Positions 52,371 through 61,338 are shown, numbered from the stretch's first letter. The stretch: 64,000 bases of DNA from Streptomyces iakyrus (GCF_000717055.1 NZ_JNXI01000030.1:62001-126000); one strand, 5' to 3'. A program made the numbers and translations. Notes: a model not told the origin generated them from the sequence alone.

Positions 52371-52466
52371 GGGGGATCTCCTGTTCTGGATAGGCTGATG
52401 CGTAGGGAATGTGAGGGGCCCCGTACTCGGCGGATCAGCCGCTTGCCGGGAGGTGCTGAAGCCTGG

Positions 52467-52820
52467 TCAGTCCAGGCACATACGGACGTCGCGGTAGACG
52501 TACGTGCCGGAGACCCAGCCCTTGACGCCGGTCGTCTTGTCTGTGATGTAGAGCCAGTTGCCGCTCTTCTTGGAGACGGTGAACTTGTGGCTCTTGTAGA
52601 GCACGCCGAGCGCCGTGGACTTCGAGCTGGCCTTGGACCGGATGGTCACGGCCTTGGCGTGCACCGCGTACGGGAGCGGCGGCAGGTTGTGGCAGCTGAC
52701 GACGGGGGCGGCGGTTGCTGCGGTGGGTACGGTCGCGGCGCTGGCGGAGGTGGCGGACAGCACCGGCAGCGCGAATGCGCCGAGCATCGCCGCTGAAATG
52801 GCAATTCGGGTGGAGCGCAT
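52467..52820 (-). CDS. secreted SH3-like protein
   Basis: 117 residues with a signal peptide (ISAAMLGAFALPVLSATSASAA, cleavage after about ASA). The mature part contains YAVHAKAVTIRSKASSKSTALGVLYKSHKFTVSKKSGNWLYITDKTTGVKGWVSGTYV, an SH3b-type beta-barrel pattern (iRskpst.s..lG.ly....f.v....g.W.yit.....kGWV). A related secreted SH3-like protein is at 58337. Such domains bind cell-wall peptides, so a wall-associated role near conjugation genes is plausible. Confidence 0.8.
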   Translation of the reverse strand: MRSTRIAISAAMLGAFALPVLSATSASAATVPTAATAAPVVSCHNLPPLPYAVHAKAVTIRSKASSKSTALGVLYKSHKFTVSKKSGNWLYITDKTTGVKGWVSGTYVYRDVRMCLD

Positions 52821-52969
52821 GCGGAAGAAGCCTCCGTGAAGGCGTGGGGGAATGTGGGGAAGGGCGCCGAGGGGGTTGTCCCGGCGGCTGTATAAGAGTC
52901 CGGAGAATCGCCGGTTTGGCTAACCGGCGTTCGTCGGCTATGTTGCGCCGCCCGCGTCGGGCTGAGCGC

Positions 52970-53713
52970 TCAGCGCGAACGGCCTGGCGGGCGCGGGGCA
53001 GGGGCCTTCGCCACACCGGCCGGGCGGCTGGCGGCGGCTGCCGGGCGGACCGGCGGGAGAGGGCCGGCCTCGCCGGTGAGCCGGTCGTCGCACCACTGCA
53101 CTGCCTCGTCGACCGTGTCGAAGCCGCCCTCGCGCACGGTGTGCGTCCAGGTGTCGGTGTCGACCTCTTCGACCACAACGCGGAACGGCGACGGGGCGCG
53201 TTCGTCCAGGACGCGCAGGGCCACGACGACGACCATGTCGTCCGGGTCGTCGCTGGTGTAGGAGTAGCCCATGGCGTAGTGGTCACCGTCGCCGGCGAGG
53301 CGTCGCTCCAGTGCTCGCGTGACCTCGTCAGCCGGCGGCGGGCCCAGCTCGGGGTCGAGGCCGATGGCATCGTGCGGGCAGCCGCGGTGAATGAGCCAGG
53401 ACTGCGCCATCGCGGGCAGCGGCAGCGGGGCCTCCTCGAAGCTGAACGTCCGCTTCTCGTGGTCCCGTTGCAGATGCACGGCGAGCACCTGGGGCATGCC
53501 GGGGTGCCCCCACGTCGCGGTGCGGTCGAACAGGACGTAGTAGCTGTGCGGACCGTCGTGATGTTCGGCGAGGGGGACGAGCATGTCCTCGTGGACGCCG
53601 ACCTTGCGGCAGAAGTCGAGGTACCTCTCCTCGTCGGCGTCGAGGTCGTCCAGATCGAAGTCGACTTGAGGGATGGACTTCCGGGCCGGCGCCGGTTCGG
53701 TGGGAGACAACAA
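52970..53713 (-). CDS. hypothetical protein
   Basis: 247 residues with an acidic start (FDLDDLDADEERYLDFCRKVGVHEDML), a region SYYVLFDRTATWGHPGMPQVLAVHL, and a Pro/Ala/Arg-rich end. It has no membrane segment. It is encoded with neighbours of the accessory operon. Function unknown. Confidence 0.6.
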   Translation of the reverse strand: MLSPTEPAPARKSIPQVDFDLDDLDADEERYLDFCRKVGVHEDMLVPLAEHHDGPHSYYVLFDRTATWGHPGMPQVLAVHLQRDHEKRTFSFEEAPLPLPAMAQSWLIHRGCPHDAIGLDPELGPPPADEVTRALERRLAGDGDHYAMGYSYTSDDPDDMVVVVALRVLDERAPSPFRVVVEEVDTDTWTHTVREGGFDTVDEAVQWCDDRLTGEAGPLPPVRPAAAASRPAGVAKAPAPRPPGRSR

Positions 53714-53731
53714 GTGGCCTTTCGGTGGAGT

Positions 53732-54467
53732 TCAGCGCCGCTGCGCCGGAGTGGACGGCGATGTGCCGGGGCGAGCTGGGACCTTCGGCGTCTGCGTCGT
53801 GGGGGCCCGGCGGGCGGTGAACAGCGCGGCTCTTCCGGCGTCGGTGAGCGCGACCGGCTGGCCAGCGTGTACGGGGTGGCCGGTGTCCTGGGCGACCAGG
53901 CCGGCGTCCTCCAGCCGCCGTAGCTTGGTGTGGGGCATGCGGGTGCCGGAGGCGGCTGCGACGGACATCCGGCCGGTCAGCAGGTGTTCGTAGAGCTTGG
54001 CGCCGCCGGCGATGGCGAGCAGCGCCGCCGGGTCGTCAGTCGAGAGCTGCTGCGCGTCGGGCGCGACGGACGCTGCTGCGGCTTCGATGGGCTCCAGGGC
54101 GGCGAGCACATCCCGGGCAGCGGCGTCCCGCGCGTCGGCAGCCTCTTCCAACTGGTCCACGGTGCGGTCGATACGCCTGAACAGAGCGCCGTCGATGTCG
54201 AACTCGCGATACGCGCGAACAGAGCGCCGTCGATGTCGAACTCGCCGCTGGACAGGCGGTTGAGGAGGCCAGATGGAAGATGACGCCAGTCTGGGTCTTG
54301 GCCAGCTTCCGGTGCCGGCCCACCAGTTGGGCGTGCTGCTCGTCGAGGACGCCGCGGTCGCGGTAGGCCCACGGGGTGTCGATGTCGTGCCCGGTGGCGG
54401 CTTCGGGGCGATGGTCGAGAGGGGAGACCGCACGCCGGGAGGGTGTCGGCGCGGGTTCAGGGGGCAC
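53732..54467 (-). pseudogene. hypothetical gene disrupted by a 38-bp tandem duplication
   Basis: Before the duplication one frame reads YRDRGVLDEQHAQLVGRHRK and, in another frame, DWRHLPSGLLNRLSSGEFDI with DGALFARI. After it, the frame with DGALFRRIDRTVDQLEEAAD runs to LARP-rich RPGTSPSTPAQRR at 53732. Both frames contain EFDIDGALF, because a 38-bp segment is duplicated and 38 is not a multiple of three. A second indel near 54275 is needed to join the extreme N-terminus. A C-terminal winged-helix-like part (MPHTKLRRLEDAGLVAQDTG) suggests a DNA-binding protein. Confidence 0.65.
54171..54246. repeat. 38-bp tandem duplication
   Basis: 54171-54208 and 54209-54246 are copies of the same 38-bp sequence beginning ATACGC and including GAACAGAGCGCCGTCGATGT, with three mismatches. 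The mismatches show that the copies have had time to diverge or were exchanged, so this is a real duplication rather than an assembly slip. Confidence 0.75.
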
Positions 54468-54485
54468 AGGCGACGCTCCGTGCGT

Positions 54486-54971
54486 TCAGCGGGTGGGATG
54501 GTGCGCGGGGTTCGGTGCGGGACGGGGCAGACCCGGTGGCGGAGTGGGCGGCGGACCGGGCCGGGGCACGGGCGCGCGGGCGGCCAGTTGCGGGGAACGG
54601 GAGCGTGCCGCGTGGGTGCGGGCGCTCAGCGGCCGGCGAGTCATGCCCAGACGGCGGCCGACCTCGTCGTAGACGTCGTTGCCCGCGCGCGGCCGGATCG
54701 CGACGACGTGGATCTCCTTGTGGTGGGCGGACTCCGCGGGAGCCGGCCGGACGGCGTAGACGACGCGCCAGTCCTTGCGGGAGTCCACGAACAGCTTTCG
54801 ACAGCCCTCCAGGTCACCGTCGAGGCGCAGCCCGAAGCGCTGCGCGTTCACGACTTCCTGCAGGTAGGCAAGGGTGAGGTCGCGTATGTCGCTGGGGGCC
54901 TGGAGAAGATCGGTCAGCGCGCGCGGATCGAAGCTCAGTCCGAAGGCGGGCTGTCCCTGTCCCGCGGTCAT
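54486..54971 (-). CDS. RelE/ParE-type toxin-like protein with a Pro-rich tail
   Basis: 161 residues. Residues about 10-108 show a RelE/ParE-like beta-fold: LTLAYLQEVVNAQRFGLRLDGDLEGCRKLFVDSRKDWRVVYAVRP and KEIHVVAIRPRAGNDVYDEVGRRLG. The last 50 residues are Pro/Arg/Ala-rich and unlike toxins. No typical antitoxin gene is adjacent; the upstream neighbour, a DUF4913 protein, overlaps its start (ATGA). It could be an mRNase toxin or a derived regulator. Confidence 0.65.
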   Translation of the reverse strand: MTAGQGQPAFGLSFDPRALTDLLQAPSDIRDLTLAYLQEVVNAQRFGLRLDGDLEGCRKLFVDSRKDWRVVYAVRPAPAESAHHKEIHVVAIRPRAGNDVYDEVGRRLGMTRRPLSARTHAARSRSPQLAARAPVPRPGPPPTPPPGLPRPAPNPAHHPTR

Positions 54972-55609
54972 GACGCCAGCTCGTCCTGGTCAGCGGCTTC
55001 CGCCGTGGCCGCCGTCTCCGTCCGTACGGACGGCGGCGGACCGGGCAGGAGACGGTGTGCGGGCCGGTCGGGAGAGGTCATGCAGGCCGACAGCGGGCCG
55101 CCGGGTGCGCGGATCGCCGCGACGGCGTGGGTGAGGAAGTCTCGGTGCCACACGAACAGGCCGGAGAGCCCGGCTTCGGGGTCCTTGTGCTGCTGGTAGG
55201 CGAGCCACAAGGCATGGAGCCAGGCCACGACATCGTCGTGCTCCTGCCACTGGAGGCACCAGGGCGCCGCGGTGGTGACCTCCGCCCCGTAGACCGGGAG
55301 GAAGAAGTCGTCGACCCAGTCGGACAGGGCGTCGAGTTCGTCCTCGCGTTCCTCTCCGTCCAGTTCCAGGATCGGGCGGGGCTCCGGTGGAGCGGCGGCC
55401 GGCGGGCCGCCGAGTCCCGGCATGCCGAACGCTGCGAACGGTGATCCACTCGGCGACGGGGCGGACGCGAGGTGGTCGAGCTGCTGAGCCTGTTGCGCCG
55501 ACTGCTCCATGAGCCGCCGCACGCTCGCCTCGATTCCCTCCAGCTGTGGATCCGGAATACGAATCGGCTCCAACTCTCCATCAGTGGCAGGCTTTGCGGA
55601 TTCGGGCAT
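54968..55609 (-). CDS. DUF4913-domain protein
   Basis: 213 residues. The DUF4913 core spans about 90-165: ELDALSDWVDDFFLPVYG, then WCLQWQEHDDVVAWLHALWLAYQQHKDPEAGLSGLFVWHRDFLTHAV and GGPLSAC, matching the family's WC..W..H.EAv.RL.aLW.A....W.rdh.d. Found in Streptomyces mobile elements, function unknown. Its stop overlaps the RelE-like start. Confidence 0.8.
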   Translation of the reverse strand: MPESAKPATDGELEPIRIPDPQLEGIEASVRRLMEQSAQQAQQLDHLASAPSPSGSPFAAFGMPGLGGPPAAAPPEPRPILELDGEEREDELDALSDWVDDFFLPVYGAEVTTAAPWCLQWQEHDDVVAWLHALWLAYQQHKDPEAGLSGLFVWHRDFLTHAVAAIRAPGGPLSACMTSPDRPAHRLLPGPPPSVRTETAATAEAADQDELAS

Positions 55610-55760
55610 TGAGAAGTTCGGCCTCCTACGAGACGCGGAATGAGGGAAGTGCGGGGGCGCCCTCGCGCGGCGCCGCCATCGGATTGCACGTTCCTCCGGC
55701 GGTATTTCGCCAACGGCTGCGGTGGGAGCTGGTCGCCTTGGCGACGGGCAAGGACGCGGC

Positions 55761-56708
55761 TCAGCCGGTGAGAACCACGTCGTTCTGCGCGAGGGTTGCG
55801 CGGATCGTCTCGGTGAGCCGGTCGGCCGCGATCGACGCGTAGTGCTCGGTCTTCTCCACGCCGATGAAGTCCCGGCCTTCCAACAGGGCGGCCACGCCCG
55901 TGGAGCCGGAGCCGGCGCAGAAGTCGAGGACCGTGCCGCCCTCGGGGCTGATCTTGACCAGCTCGCGCATCACCTCGACCGGCTTCTGCGTGATGTGCTG
56001 GCGCTTCGCGCCAGAGGGCTGCGAAGCCGAGTACATGCCAGGCAGATAGACGGGGTTGCGGGAGCCGTCGATCGGCCCCTTGCTGGCCCAGACGATGAAC
56101 TCGCAGTTCTGGGTGAACCGGCCCTTCTGGGGCCTGGCTTGCGGCTTGTGCCAGGCCAGGACACCGCGCCACAGCCATCCGGCCGCCTGGATCGCATCCG
56201 TCGTCGTCGGGAGCTGGCGCCAGTCGGTGAACAACAGGGCCGTTCCGCCGGTCTTGGTGAGGCGGTGGGCCTCGGTCATGATCTGCGTCAGCCAGAACGA
56301 GTAGGACCTCTGGTCCATGTTCTCGCCGGTGAAGTCGGCGAGGTCGTTCTTGGCGTCGGCCGAGGTGTACTTCTGCTTCGCGGAGCGCGTGGTGCGCTCC
56401 TTCGCGGTCCGGCCTCCGCTGTTGTACGGCGGGTCGGTGATGACGGAGTCGACGCAGCCGTCCGGAAGGCCGGAGAGAACGGCCAAAGCGTCGCCCTGGT
56501 GAAGGGAAAAAGGCAAAGAGGAACCCCGATTCGGGTTGCGGAAACGCGGAGGGAAATAGCCGCCTCGCTCAGGAGTCCTCGCGGGCCGGAAGTGGGCATG
56601 CAGAAGCCCAGGGCCGCAGACCGAGGAGGGCGAGGGGAGTCCAAAAACTGTAGAGGCGAAACCGCCGACGACCAAGAAGTGCCCTGTCGAGGTATCGGAT
56701 TCCGGCAC
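55761..56708 (-). CDS. DNA methyltransferase (beta-class adenine or cytosine-N4)
   Basis: 315 residues from GTG 56708, though the enzyme core starts near residue 63 (SLPFSLHQGDALAVLSGLPD) and a later start is possible. Motif IV is TDPPYN and motif I FCAGSGSTG follows it near the C-terminus, the beta-class order. HITQKPVEVMRELV and a C-terminal IATE-type helix fit the family. No restriction endonuclease gene is adjacent, so it is an orphan enzyme that may protect the element's DNA from host restriction. Confidence 0.85.
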   Translation of the reverse strand: MPESDTSTGHFLVVGGFASTVFGLPSPSSVCGPGLLHAHFRPARTPERGGYFPPRFRNPNRGSSLPFSLHQGDALAVLSGLPDGCVDSVITDPPYNSGGRTAKERTTRSAKQKYTSADAKNDLADFTGENMDQRSYSFWLTQIMTEAHRLTKTGGTALLFTDWRQLPTTTDAIQAAGWLWRGVLAWHKPQARPQKGRFTQNCEFIVWASKGPIDGSRNPVYLPGMYSASQPSGAKRQHITQKPVEVMRELVKISPEGGTVLDFCAGSGSTGVAALLEGRDFIGVEKTEHYASIAADRLTETIRATLAQNDVVLTG

Positions 56709-56972
56709 CTCACGCCGACTTTTTGGTCAACCGCCGATCCGCGCCTACTGTTTTTGAACCGCCCGGCGCACACCGCCGCTGGCCACTCCCCTGCCACACT
56801 TCACGGAGGTACCCCTTGCCCCGGTGCACCTAGCTCACGGTCCGGCCACGCGGAGCGAGCGGCAACTCGCCCCGCACCGGCCCGTCCCGATCGCCCACCC
56901 CGGCTGCCGCGCCCTTCCGAGACGCCTCGCGCACGCGGTACGCCGGACACCTCACCCCCCAAGGACCCGTTC

Positions 56973-57035
56973 ATGACCTCTCGCTACCCACCCATGCCCG
57001 AAACCGCTGACCGGCGAGCGGTCCGCTCGGCTTGA
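56973..57035 (+). other. 20-codon ORF overlapping the NlpC start
   Basis: ATG 56973 reads MTSRYPPMPETADRRAVRSA and ends TGA at 57033-57035, overlapping the TTG at 57032. It could be a leader that couples translation. It could equally be the true N-terminus of the hydrolase, separated by a one-base deletion: inserting a T gives continuous RSALKGLAAG. Confidence 0.4.
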
Positions 57036-58162
57036 AGGGGCTCGCCGCCGGCATCGGCGTCGTCTTCCTCTCCCCGATCCTGATCGCCGGCACCGGCATG
57101 ATGCTGGCCTCCTCGGCCGACGCCGTGCAGAGCAGCGGCTCCTTCAGCAGCTGCCTGAGCGACATCGACAGCGACAAGGTCGCCGAACAGGTCACCAAGA
57201 TCCTCGACGGCGCCTCCGGCAAGGACGTGCACGTCGAGGGCCTGGACCTGCCCGCCGAGCAGGTCCCCAACGCCCAGACGATCGTGGCCGCCGGCCTCTC
57301 CCTCGACGTCCCCAAGAAGGGACAGATCATCGCGCTCGCCACGGCGATGCAGGAGAGCCGACTGCGCAACCTCGCCTACGGCGACCGCGACTCCCTCGGC
57401 CTCTTCCAGCAGCGCCCTTCCCAGGGCTGGGGCAGCGCCGAGCAGATCCGCGACCCCACCTACGCGAGCGAGCAGTTCTACAAGCACTTGCTCAAAGTGA
57501 GCGGGTGGCAGCAGATGACCGTCACACAGGCCGCCCAAGCCGTGCAGAAGTCCGGCCTGCCAGACGCGTACGCGCAGTGGGAAGAGCTCGCCGCCGCGCT
57601 GCAGGCCGCCATCGCCAAGACCTTCCCCGGCGGCGGTGACGCGGACGGCAAGGGCACAGACCAGGACAAGAAGCCGTCGACCAGTACGACCGGCTGCGCG
57701 CCGGGCGAGGACGGTTCCGGCTTCGGCCGCATCCCCGAGGGGAGCGTCCCGAAGGGCTACTCGATCCCCAAGGACGCCCATCCGAGGGCCCGTAAGGCCA
57801 TCACGTGGGCGATGCAGCAGCTCGGCACGCTCTACCAGTGGGGCGGCTCCTGTACGAACTCGCACGGCCCCGACCCCATGGGCCGCTGCGACTGCTCCAG
57901 CCTGATGCAGCAGGCGTACGCGCATGCCGGCGTCACGCTCACCCGCACCACGTACACGCAGGTCAACGAGGGCAAGGCGGTCTCGCCCTCCCAACTTGAG
58001 CCCGGGGACCTGATATTTAGCCGCGGCACCGCCGCACGGCCCGAGCATGTCGGCATGTACATGGGCGAGGGCCTCGTGATCGAGGCGCCGCGCACCACCA
58101 AGCCGGTCCGGATCACACCGATCAAGGACTGGACGGTCCTCGCCGCCCGCCGCGTCATCTGA
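57032..58162 (+). CDS. NlpC/P60 cell-wall hydrolase with transglycosylase-like part (VirB1-like)
   Basis: 376 residues from TTG 57032. An N-terminal membrane segment (GVVFLSPILIAGTGMMLA) is followed by a transglycosylase-like region with ATAMQESRLRNLAYGDRDS and LGLFQQRPSQGWG, then a linker and an NlpC/P60 domain (about 250-376) with catalytic Cys in GRCDCSSLMQQAY and His in RPEHVGMYMG. It probably opens peptidoglycan for the type IV secretion channel encoded downstream. A 20-codon ORF overlapping its start may be its true N-terminus. Confidence 0.85.
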   Translation: MKGLAAGIGVVFLSPILIAGTGMMLASSADAVQSSGSFSSCLSDIDSDKVAEQVTKILDGASGKDVHVEGLDLPAEQVPNAQTIVAAGLSLDVPKKGQIIALATAMQESRLRNLAYGDRDSLGLFQQRPSQGWGSAEQIRDPTYASEQFYKHLLKVSGWQQMTVTQAAQAVQKSGLPDAYAQWEELAAALQAAIAKTFPGGGDADGKGTDQDKKPSTSTTGCAPGEDGSGFGRIPEGSVPKGYSIPKDAHPRARKAITWAMQQLGTLYQWGGSCTNSHGPDPMGRCDCSSLMQQAYAHAGVTLTRTTYTQVNEGKAVSPSQLEPGDLIFSRGTAARPEHVGMYMGEGLVIEAPRTTKPVRITPIKDWTVLAARRVI

Positions 58163-58336
58163 TCCCGTCAGCCCGCAGGCCCGCGAGCCGCCGTCACCAG
58201 GACCTCGCCGGTGGTCTGCCCGATTAGCTGGGCTCGGTGGCCAATTCCCCATCTCTCTCGATCGCTTCGCCCGACGGCCGCCCTGCAGGACGAGCCGACG
58301 GCCCACTCCCTATCCCCAACACCCCGGAGCATCCAC

Positions 58337-58702
58337 GTGACAATCCACTCCCGCGTCCGGCGCGCCCTCGCGGCCAGCTCGATCGGCCTCGCAGTTGCGG
58401 CCGGCGGCCTAGCCAGCGCCTCCACAGCCCAGGCGTACGACACCGGCCACACGACGATCTCGTGCAAGGCGGTCAAGGTCCGCAAGGATCCTTCGAAGAA
58501 GTCCGCCGTCGTGGGCATTGCCTACCGGCACGACAAGGTCGCCTATGACCAGTTCGCGTACAAGCGCGCAGAGAAGACCTGGTACACCCGCGGCGCGGTG
58601 ACCCGGAAGTCCGACGGCAAGAAGATCCGCGGATACATGATCTACAACTGCGCCAACCCGTACGAGTCGAACCCGGCGCCGAAGCCGTCGATCCCGAAGT
58701 AG
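58337..58702 (+). CDS. secreted SH3-like protein
   Basis: 121 residues from GTG 58337. A signal peptide (RALAASSIGLAVAAGGLASASTAQA) is followed by a mature domain YDTGHTTISCKAVKVRKDPSKKSAVVGIAYRHDKVAYDQFAYKRAEKTWYTRGAVTRKSDGKKIRGYMIYNC, an SH3b-like barrel with two Cys at about 47 and 106. It resembles the secreted protein at 52467 and lies between the wall hydrolase and secretion genes, so it may bind the cell wall. Confidence 0.78.
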   Translation: MTIHSRVRRALAASSIGLAVAAGGLASASTAQAYDTGHTTISCKAVKVRKDPSKKSAVVGIAYRHDKVAYDQFAYKRAEKTWYTRGAVTRKSDGKKIRGYMIYNCANPYESNPAPKPSIPK

Positions 58703-58915
58703 CACGCCCCGACAGCCCTCCCTGGCCCCGAGCCGAAAGAGCGGTCTCGAAGCCGCACCCCGGCCCGAGGAGTGGCCTCTCCCCGCCTCTGCCCGAGGTC
58801 GGTGCGGGCTGGGCACCGCCGCGGCCACTTCTGCGCTCCGAGCGCACCCCCTCCGCTTCCCCCTTTCCCGCTGGCCCTCGCCTGGCCCGCGTATGCAAGG
58901 AGCCCTGCCACACCT

Positions 58916-59230
58916 ATGTCCGTCCCTCTCGCAGACCGCGTCATCCAGCTTGCCTACGACCCAGGAATCTCACCCCAAGGCGGCGGACTGCCCGGGCTGA
59001 GTGTGCTGAAGAACGTCGTCAACAGCATCAACATGTTCGGGATCATCGCCGTCGTCGGTGCCCTCGCCGTCTCGCTCGGCGTATGGGCCTGGGGTCACCA
59101 CACCGGTGGTCACCAGGCCGAGGCCAACGGTAAGAAGGGGGCGGTCGTGGCCGCCGGCGCTGCCCTCGGGTTGGGCGCCGCGAACGGAATCGTGGCCTTC
59201 TTCTCCGGCCTGGGGTCGCAGGTCCATTGA
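58916..59230 (+). CDS. small membrane protein of the conjugation apparatus (DUF6112-like)
   Basis: 104 residues with two hydrophobic segments: VNSINMFGIIAVVGALAVSLGVWAW and AVVAAGAALGLGAANGIVAFF. This two-helix, pilin-sized pattern and its position match the DUF6112-like genes of actinobacterial conjugative type IV systems, which may play a VirB2-like role. The stop shares a base with the next start. Confidence 0.7.
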   Translation: MSVPLADRVIQLAYDPGISPQGGGLPGLSVLKNVVNSINMFGIIAVVGALAVSLGVWAWGHHTGGHQAEANGKKGAVVAAGAALGLGAANGIVAFFSGLGSQVH

Positions 59231-59922
59231 TGCGGAAACGATCCCCCTCCTTTTCGCTGTCCTCGTACGGCTCGGGCTGGTCGGCCAACCGGCGCATCGC
59301 GACCGTCACCTGCATAGTCGCCGTCCTGCTCGCCATCGCCGGGATCGTCGCCCTGCTGACCGGCGGTGGGAACAGCCACCAGGCCCCGGACGAGGCCCGG
59401 CCTGCCCCGGCTGACAGCCCGTCCTCCACCGAGGCCGCCCCGAAGCCGTCCTCCGGATCCGGGTCAGTTCCCAAGCCCCCGCAGATCGCCGAACCGGTCG
59501 CCTACGCCAAGGCGGCGGCCCGGATGCTGTGGTACTACGACACCCGCGACACCAGCCGCGACCAGCAGCTCGCCGGCATGCGCGCCTGGATGACCACGGA
59601 GCCCAAGTACGCCGACTGGGCCTCGGTCTCCGGCCAGGTTCCCGATCCAGTGCTGTGGTCGCGGATGGCCGACCAGGACCAGCGCGCGACCGCCAGCGTC
59701 ACCGAGGGCCACTACCCGTCCGCCTTCAAGGCGGCCCTGGCCGACGACCCGTCCGCGATCACCGAGGCGTACATCTACGTCGTCACCGTCAACGGCAAGC
59801 AGACGCTCAGCTGGAAGAAGGGCGGCGGAGGGGCTGAGGAACGGGCCGTGACCCTCGCCGTCCAGTGCCGCCCGAATCACGACTGCGCCCTGGCCGCCAT
59901 CGCACCGAGCGTCACGCAGTGA
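59230..59922 (+). CDS. bitopic conjugation protein
   Basis: 230 residues. One N-terminal membrane segment at about 25-47 (IATVTCIVAVLLAIAGIVALL), a Pro/Ser-rich linker, and an extracellular domain with YAKAAARMLWYYDTRDTSRD and AYIYVVTVNGKQTLSWKK. The architecture is like VirB8/TcpC proteins, which have one membrane helix and an NTF2-like domain, though similarity is only general. It lies between the small membrane protein and the VirB6-like gene. Confidence 0.65.
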   Translation: MRKRSPSFSLSSYGSGWSANRRIATVTCIVAVLLAIAGIVALLTGGGNSHQAPDEARPAPADSPSSTEAAPKPSSGSGSVPKPPQIAEPVAYAKAAARMLWYYDTRDTSRDQQLAGMRAWMTTEPKYADWASVSGQVPDPVLWSRMADQDQRATASVTEGHYPSAFKAALADDPSAITEAYIYVVTVNGKQTLSWKKGGGGAEERAVTLAVQCRPNHDCALAAIAPSVTQ

Positions 59923-59958
59923 CCCGCGCCTGACACAAGAATGGAGGAGTAACTTCCC

Positions 59959-61338
59959 GTGGGTTTCTGTGATTTCCCCCTGGCAGACAAGCTGTGCGCC
60001 GTCGGTGACGCGGTCGACTTCGCCTCGGACCCCGCCAAGGCCATGGGCGACTGGATGGCGAAGTCCGCCGGTGAACTGGCAGCCGCCGCAGCCGACCTGG
60101 CGGCCGAGGCAGTCAACACCACCACCAAGGTCGACCTGAACGCCGGGTGGTTCCGGGACAACTACGAGATGTTGCTGCCGCTGGGCCTGGTTCTGCTGGT
60201 CGCGACGTTCTGCGCGCAGCTGGTCCGAGCCGCCGTCAGGCGCGACGGACAAGCTCTGACACAAGCGTTCACCGGCACCATGTCGGGCGTCCTGTTCGCC
60301 TTCTGCGCCATCTCCCTGACCACGATCGCCGTCGAAGTGGTCGACGCTCTGTCCGCCGGCCTGTTCAAGACAGCGAACCTGAACATCGAGTCGGCTGTGC
60401 GTCGCATCGTGAAGGTCGGCCAGATCCCGGGCCTGTCCGCACTGGGCTGGCTCGTGGCGGCAGTCGCCGGTCTCGGCGCCGCCATCGGCGCGTTCCTCTA
60501 CTGGTGCGTGATGATGGTCCGCAAGGTCGGCATCCTCGTCATGGTCACCCTGGCCGTCTTCGCCTCCGCCGGCGGTGGCTGGGAGGTCGCGCGCCGCTGG
60601 CGCAGGGGCTGGATCGAAGCCACCGCCACCCTCGTCGTCTCCAAGCTGCTGATGACCGTGATCTTCGTGCTCGGTATCGCCGCCATGGGCAAGACTGAGG
60701 CCGGCGATGGTATCGCCGCTTTGGCCGACGTGATGTCCGGCATCGTGATCATGATTCTGGTGTTGCTGTGCCCGTACGCCGTCTTCAAGTTCGTGCACTG
60801 GGCAGCCGAAGGCACCGACGGCGAGTCCATCCACCGGGCCGGTGGCGCTGGGGCCCAGATGGCCAAGGCTCACGCCGAGAAGGCCGCCCGTAAGACCGCC
60901 GCCGCTGCGGCCACCGCCGGAACCGGTGGCGCTGCCGCCGGAGCAGGCGCCGCAGCGCTGGGCAGTGAGGCTGCTGCTGGAGGCGGTTTCCCTGGCGACA
61001 TCGCCGCCGACCCGACCGGCGGAGGCGGAGGGGGCAAGGAGGGATCGCAGAGTGGCGGAACGGGTGCCTCGCCCGGCGGCGACGCGGTCAAGTCAGGCTT
61101 GGAGAAGGCCGTCCAGCCCGCGCCGACGAGCGTGTCCGACGACACCAGCGGCCAGGTGGGCGGCAGCCCGGGGCCTGGCGGATCCGGTGCGAGTGCCGCG
61201 TCTGGGCAGAGCGGCGGATGGCAGTCCACTCCGCCGACGACGACACCGCCGCCGCAGGGGGCACCGCCGTCCTCCGGCACGCAGAATGCCCCGTCCAGCG
61301 GGGCGAGCGGACCCCCGCCGCCTCCGACCGGCCTCTGA
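59959..61338 (+). CDS. VirB6/TrbL-like polytopic channel protein
   Basis: 459 residues from GTG 59959 with AGGAG upstream. Residues about 65-300 hold six or so membrane segments (LLPLGLVLLVATFCAQLV; GVLFAFCAISLTTIAVEV; ALGWLVAAVAGLGAAIGAFLYW; ILVMVTLAVFAS; LLMTVIFVLGIAAM; IVIMILVLLCPYAVFKFV). A Gly/Ala/Pro-rich soluble tail follows from about 300. This is the layout of TrbL/VirB6 channel proteins of conjugative systems, and the position among type IV genes agrees. Confidence 0.8.
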   Translation: MGFCDFPLADKLCAVGDAVDFASDPAKAMGDWMAKSAGELAAAAADLAAEAVNTTTKVDLNAGWFRDNYEMLLPLGLVLLVATFCAQLVRAAVRRDGQALTQAFTGTMSGVLFAFCAISLTTIAVEVVDALSAGLFKTANLNIESAVRRIVKVGQIPGLSALGWLVAAVAGLGAAIGAFLYWCVMMVRKVGILVMVTLAVFASAGGGWEVARRWRRGWIEATATLVVSKLLMTVIFVLGIAAMGKTEAGDGIAALADVMSGIVIMILVLLCPYAVFKFVHWAAEGTDGESIHRAGGAGAQMAKAHAEKAARKTAAAAATAGTGGAAAGAGAAALGSEAAAGGGFPGDIAADPTGGGGGGKEGSQSGGTGASPGGDAVKSGLEKAVQPAPTSVSDDTSGQVGGSPGPGGSGASAASGQSGGWQSTPPTTTPPPQGAPPSSGTQNAPSSGASGPPPPPTGL

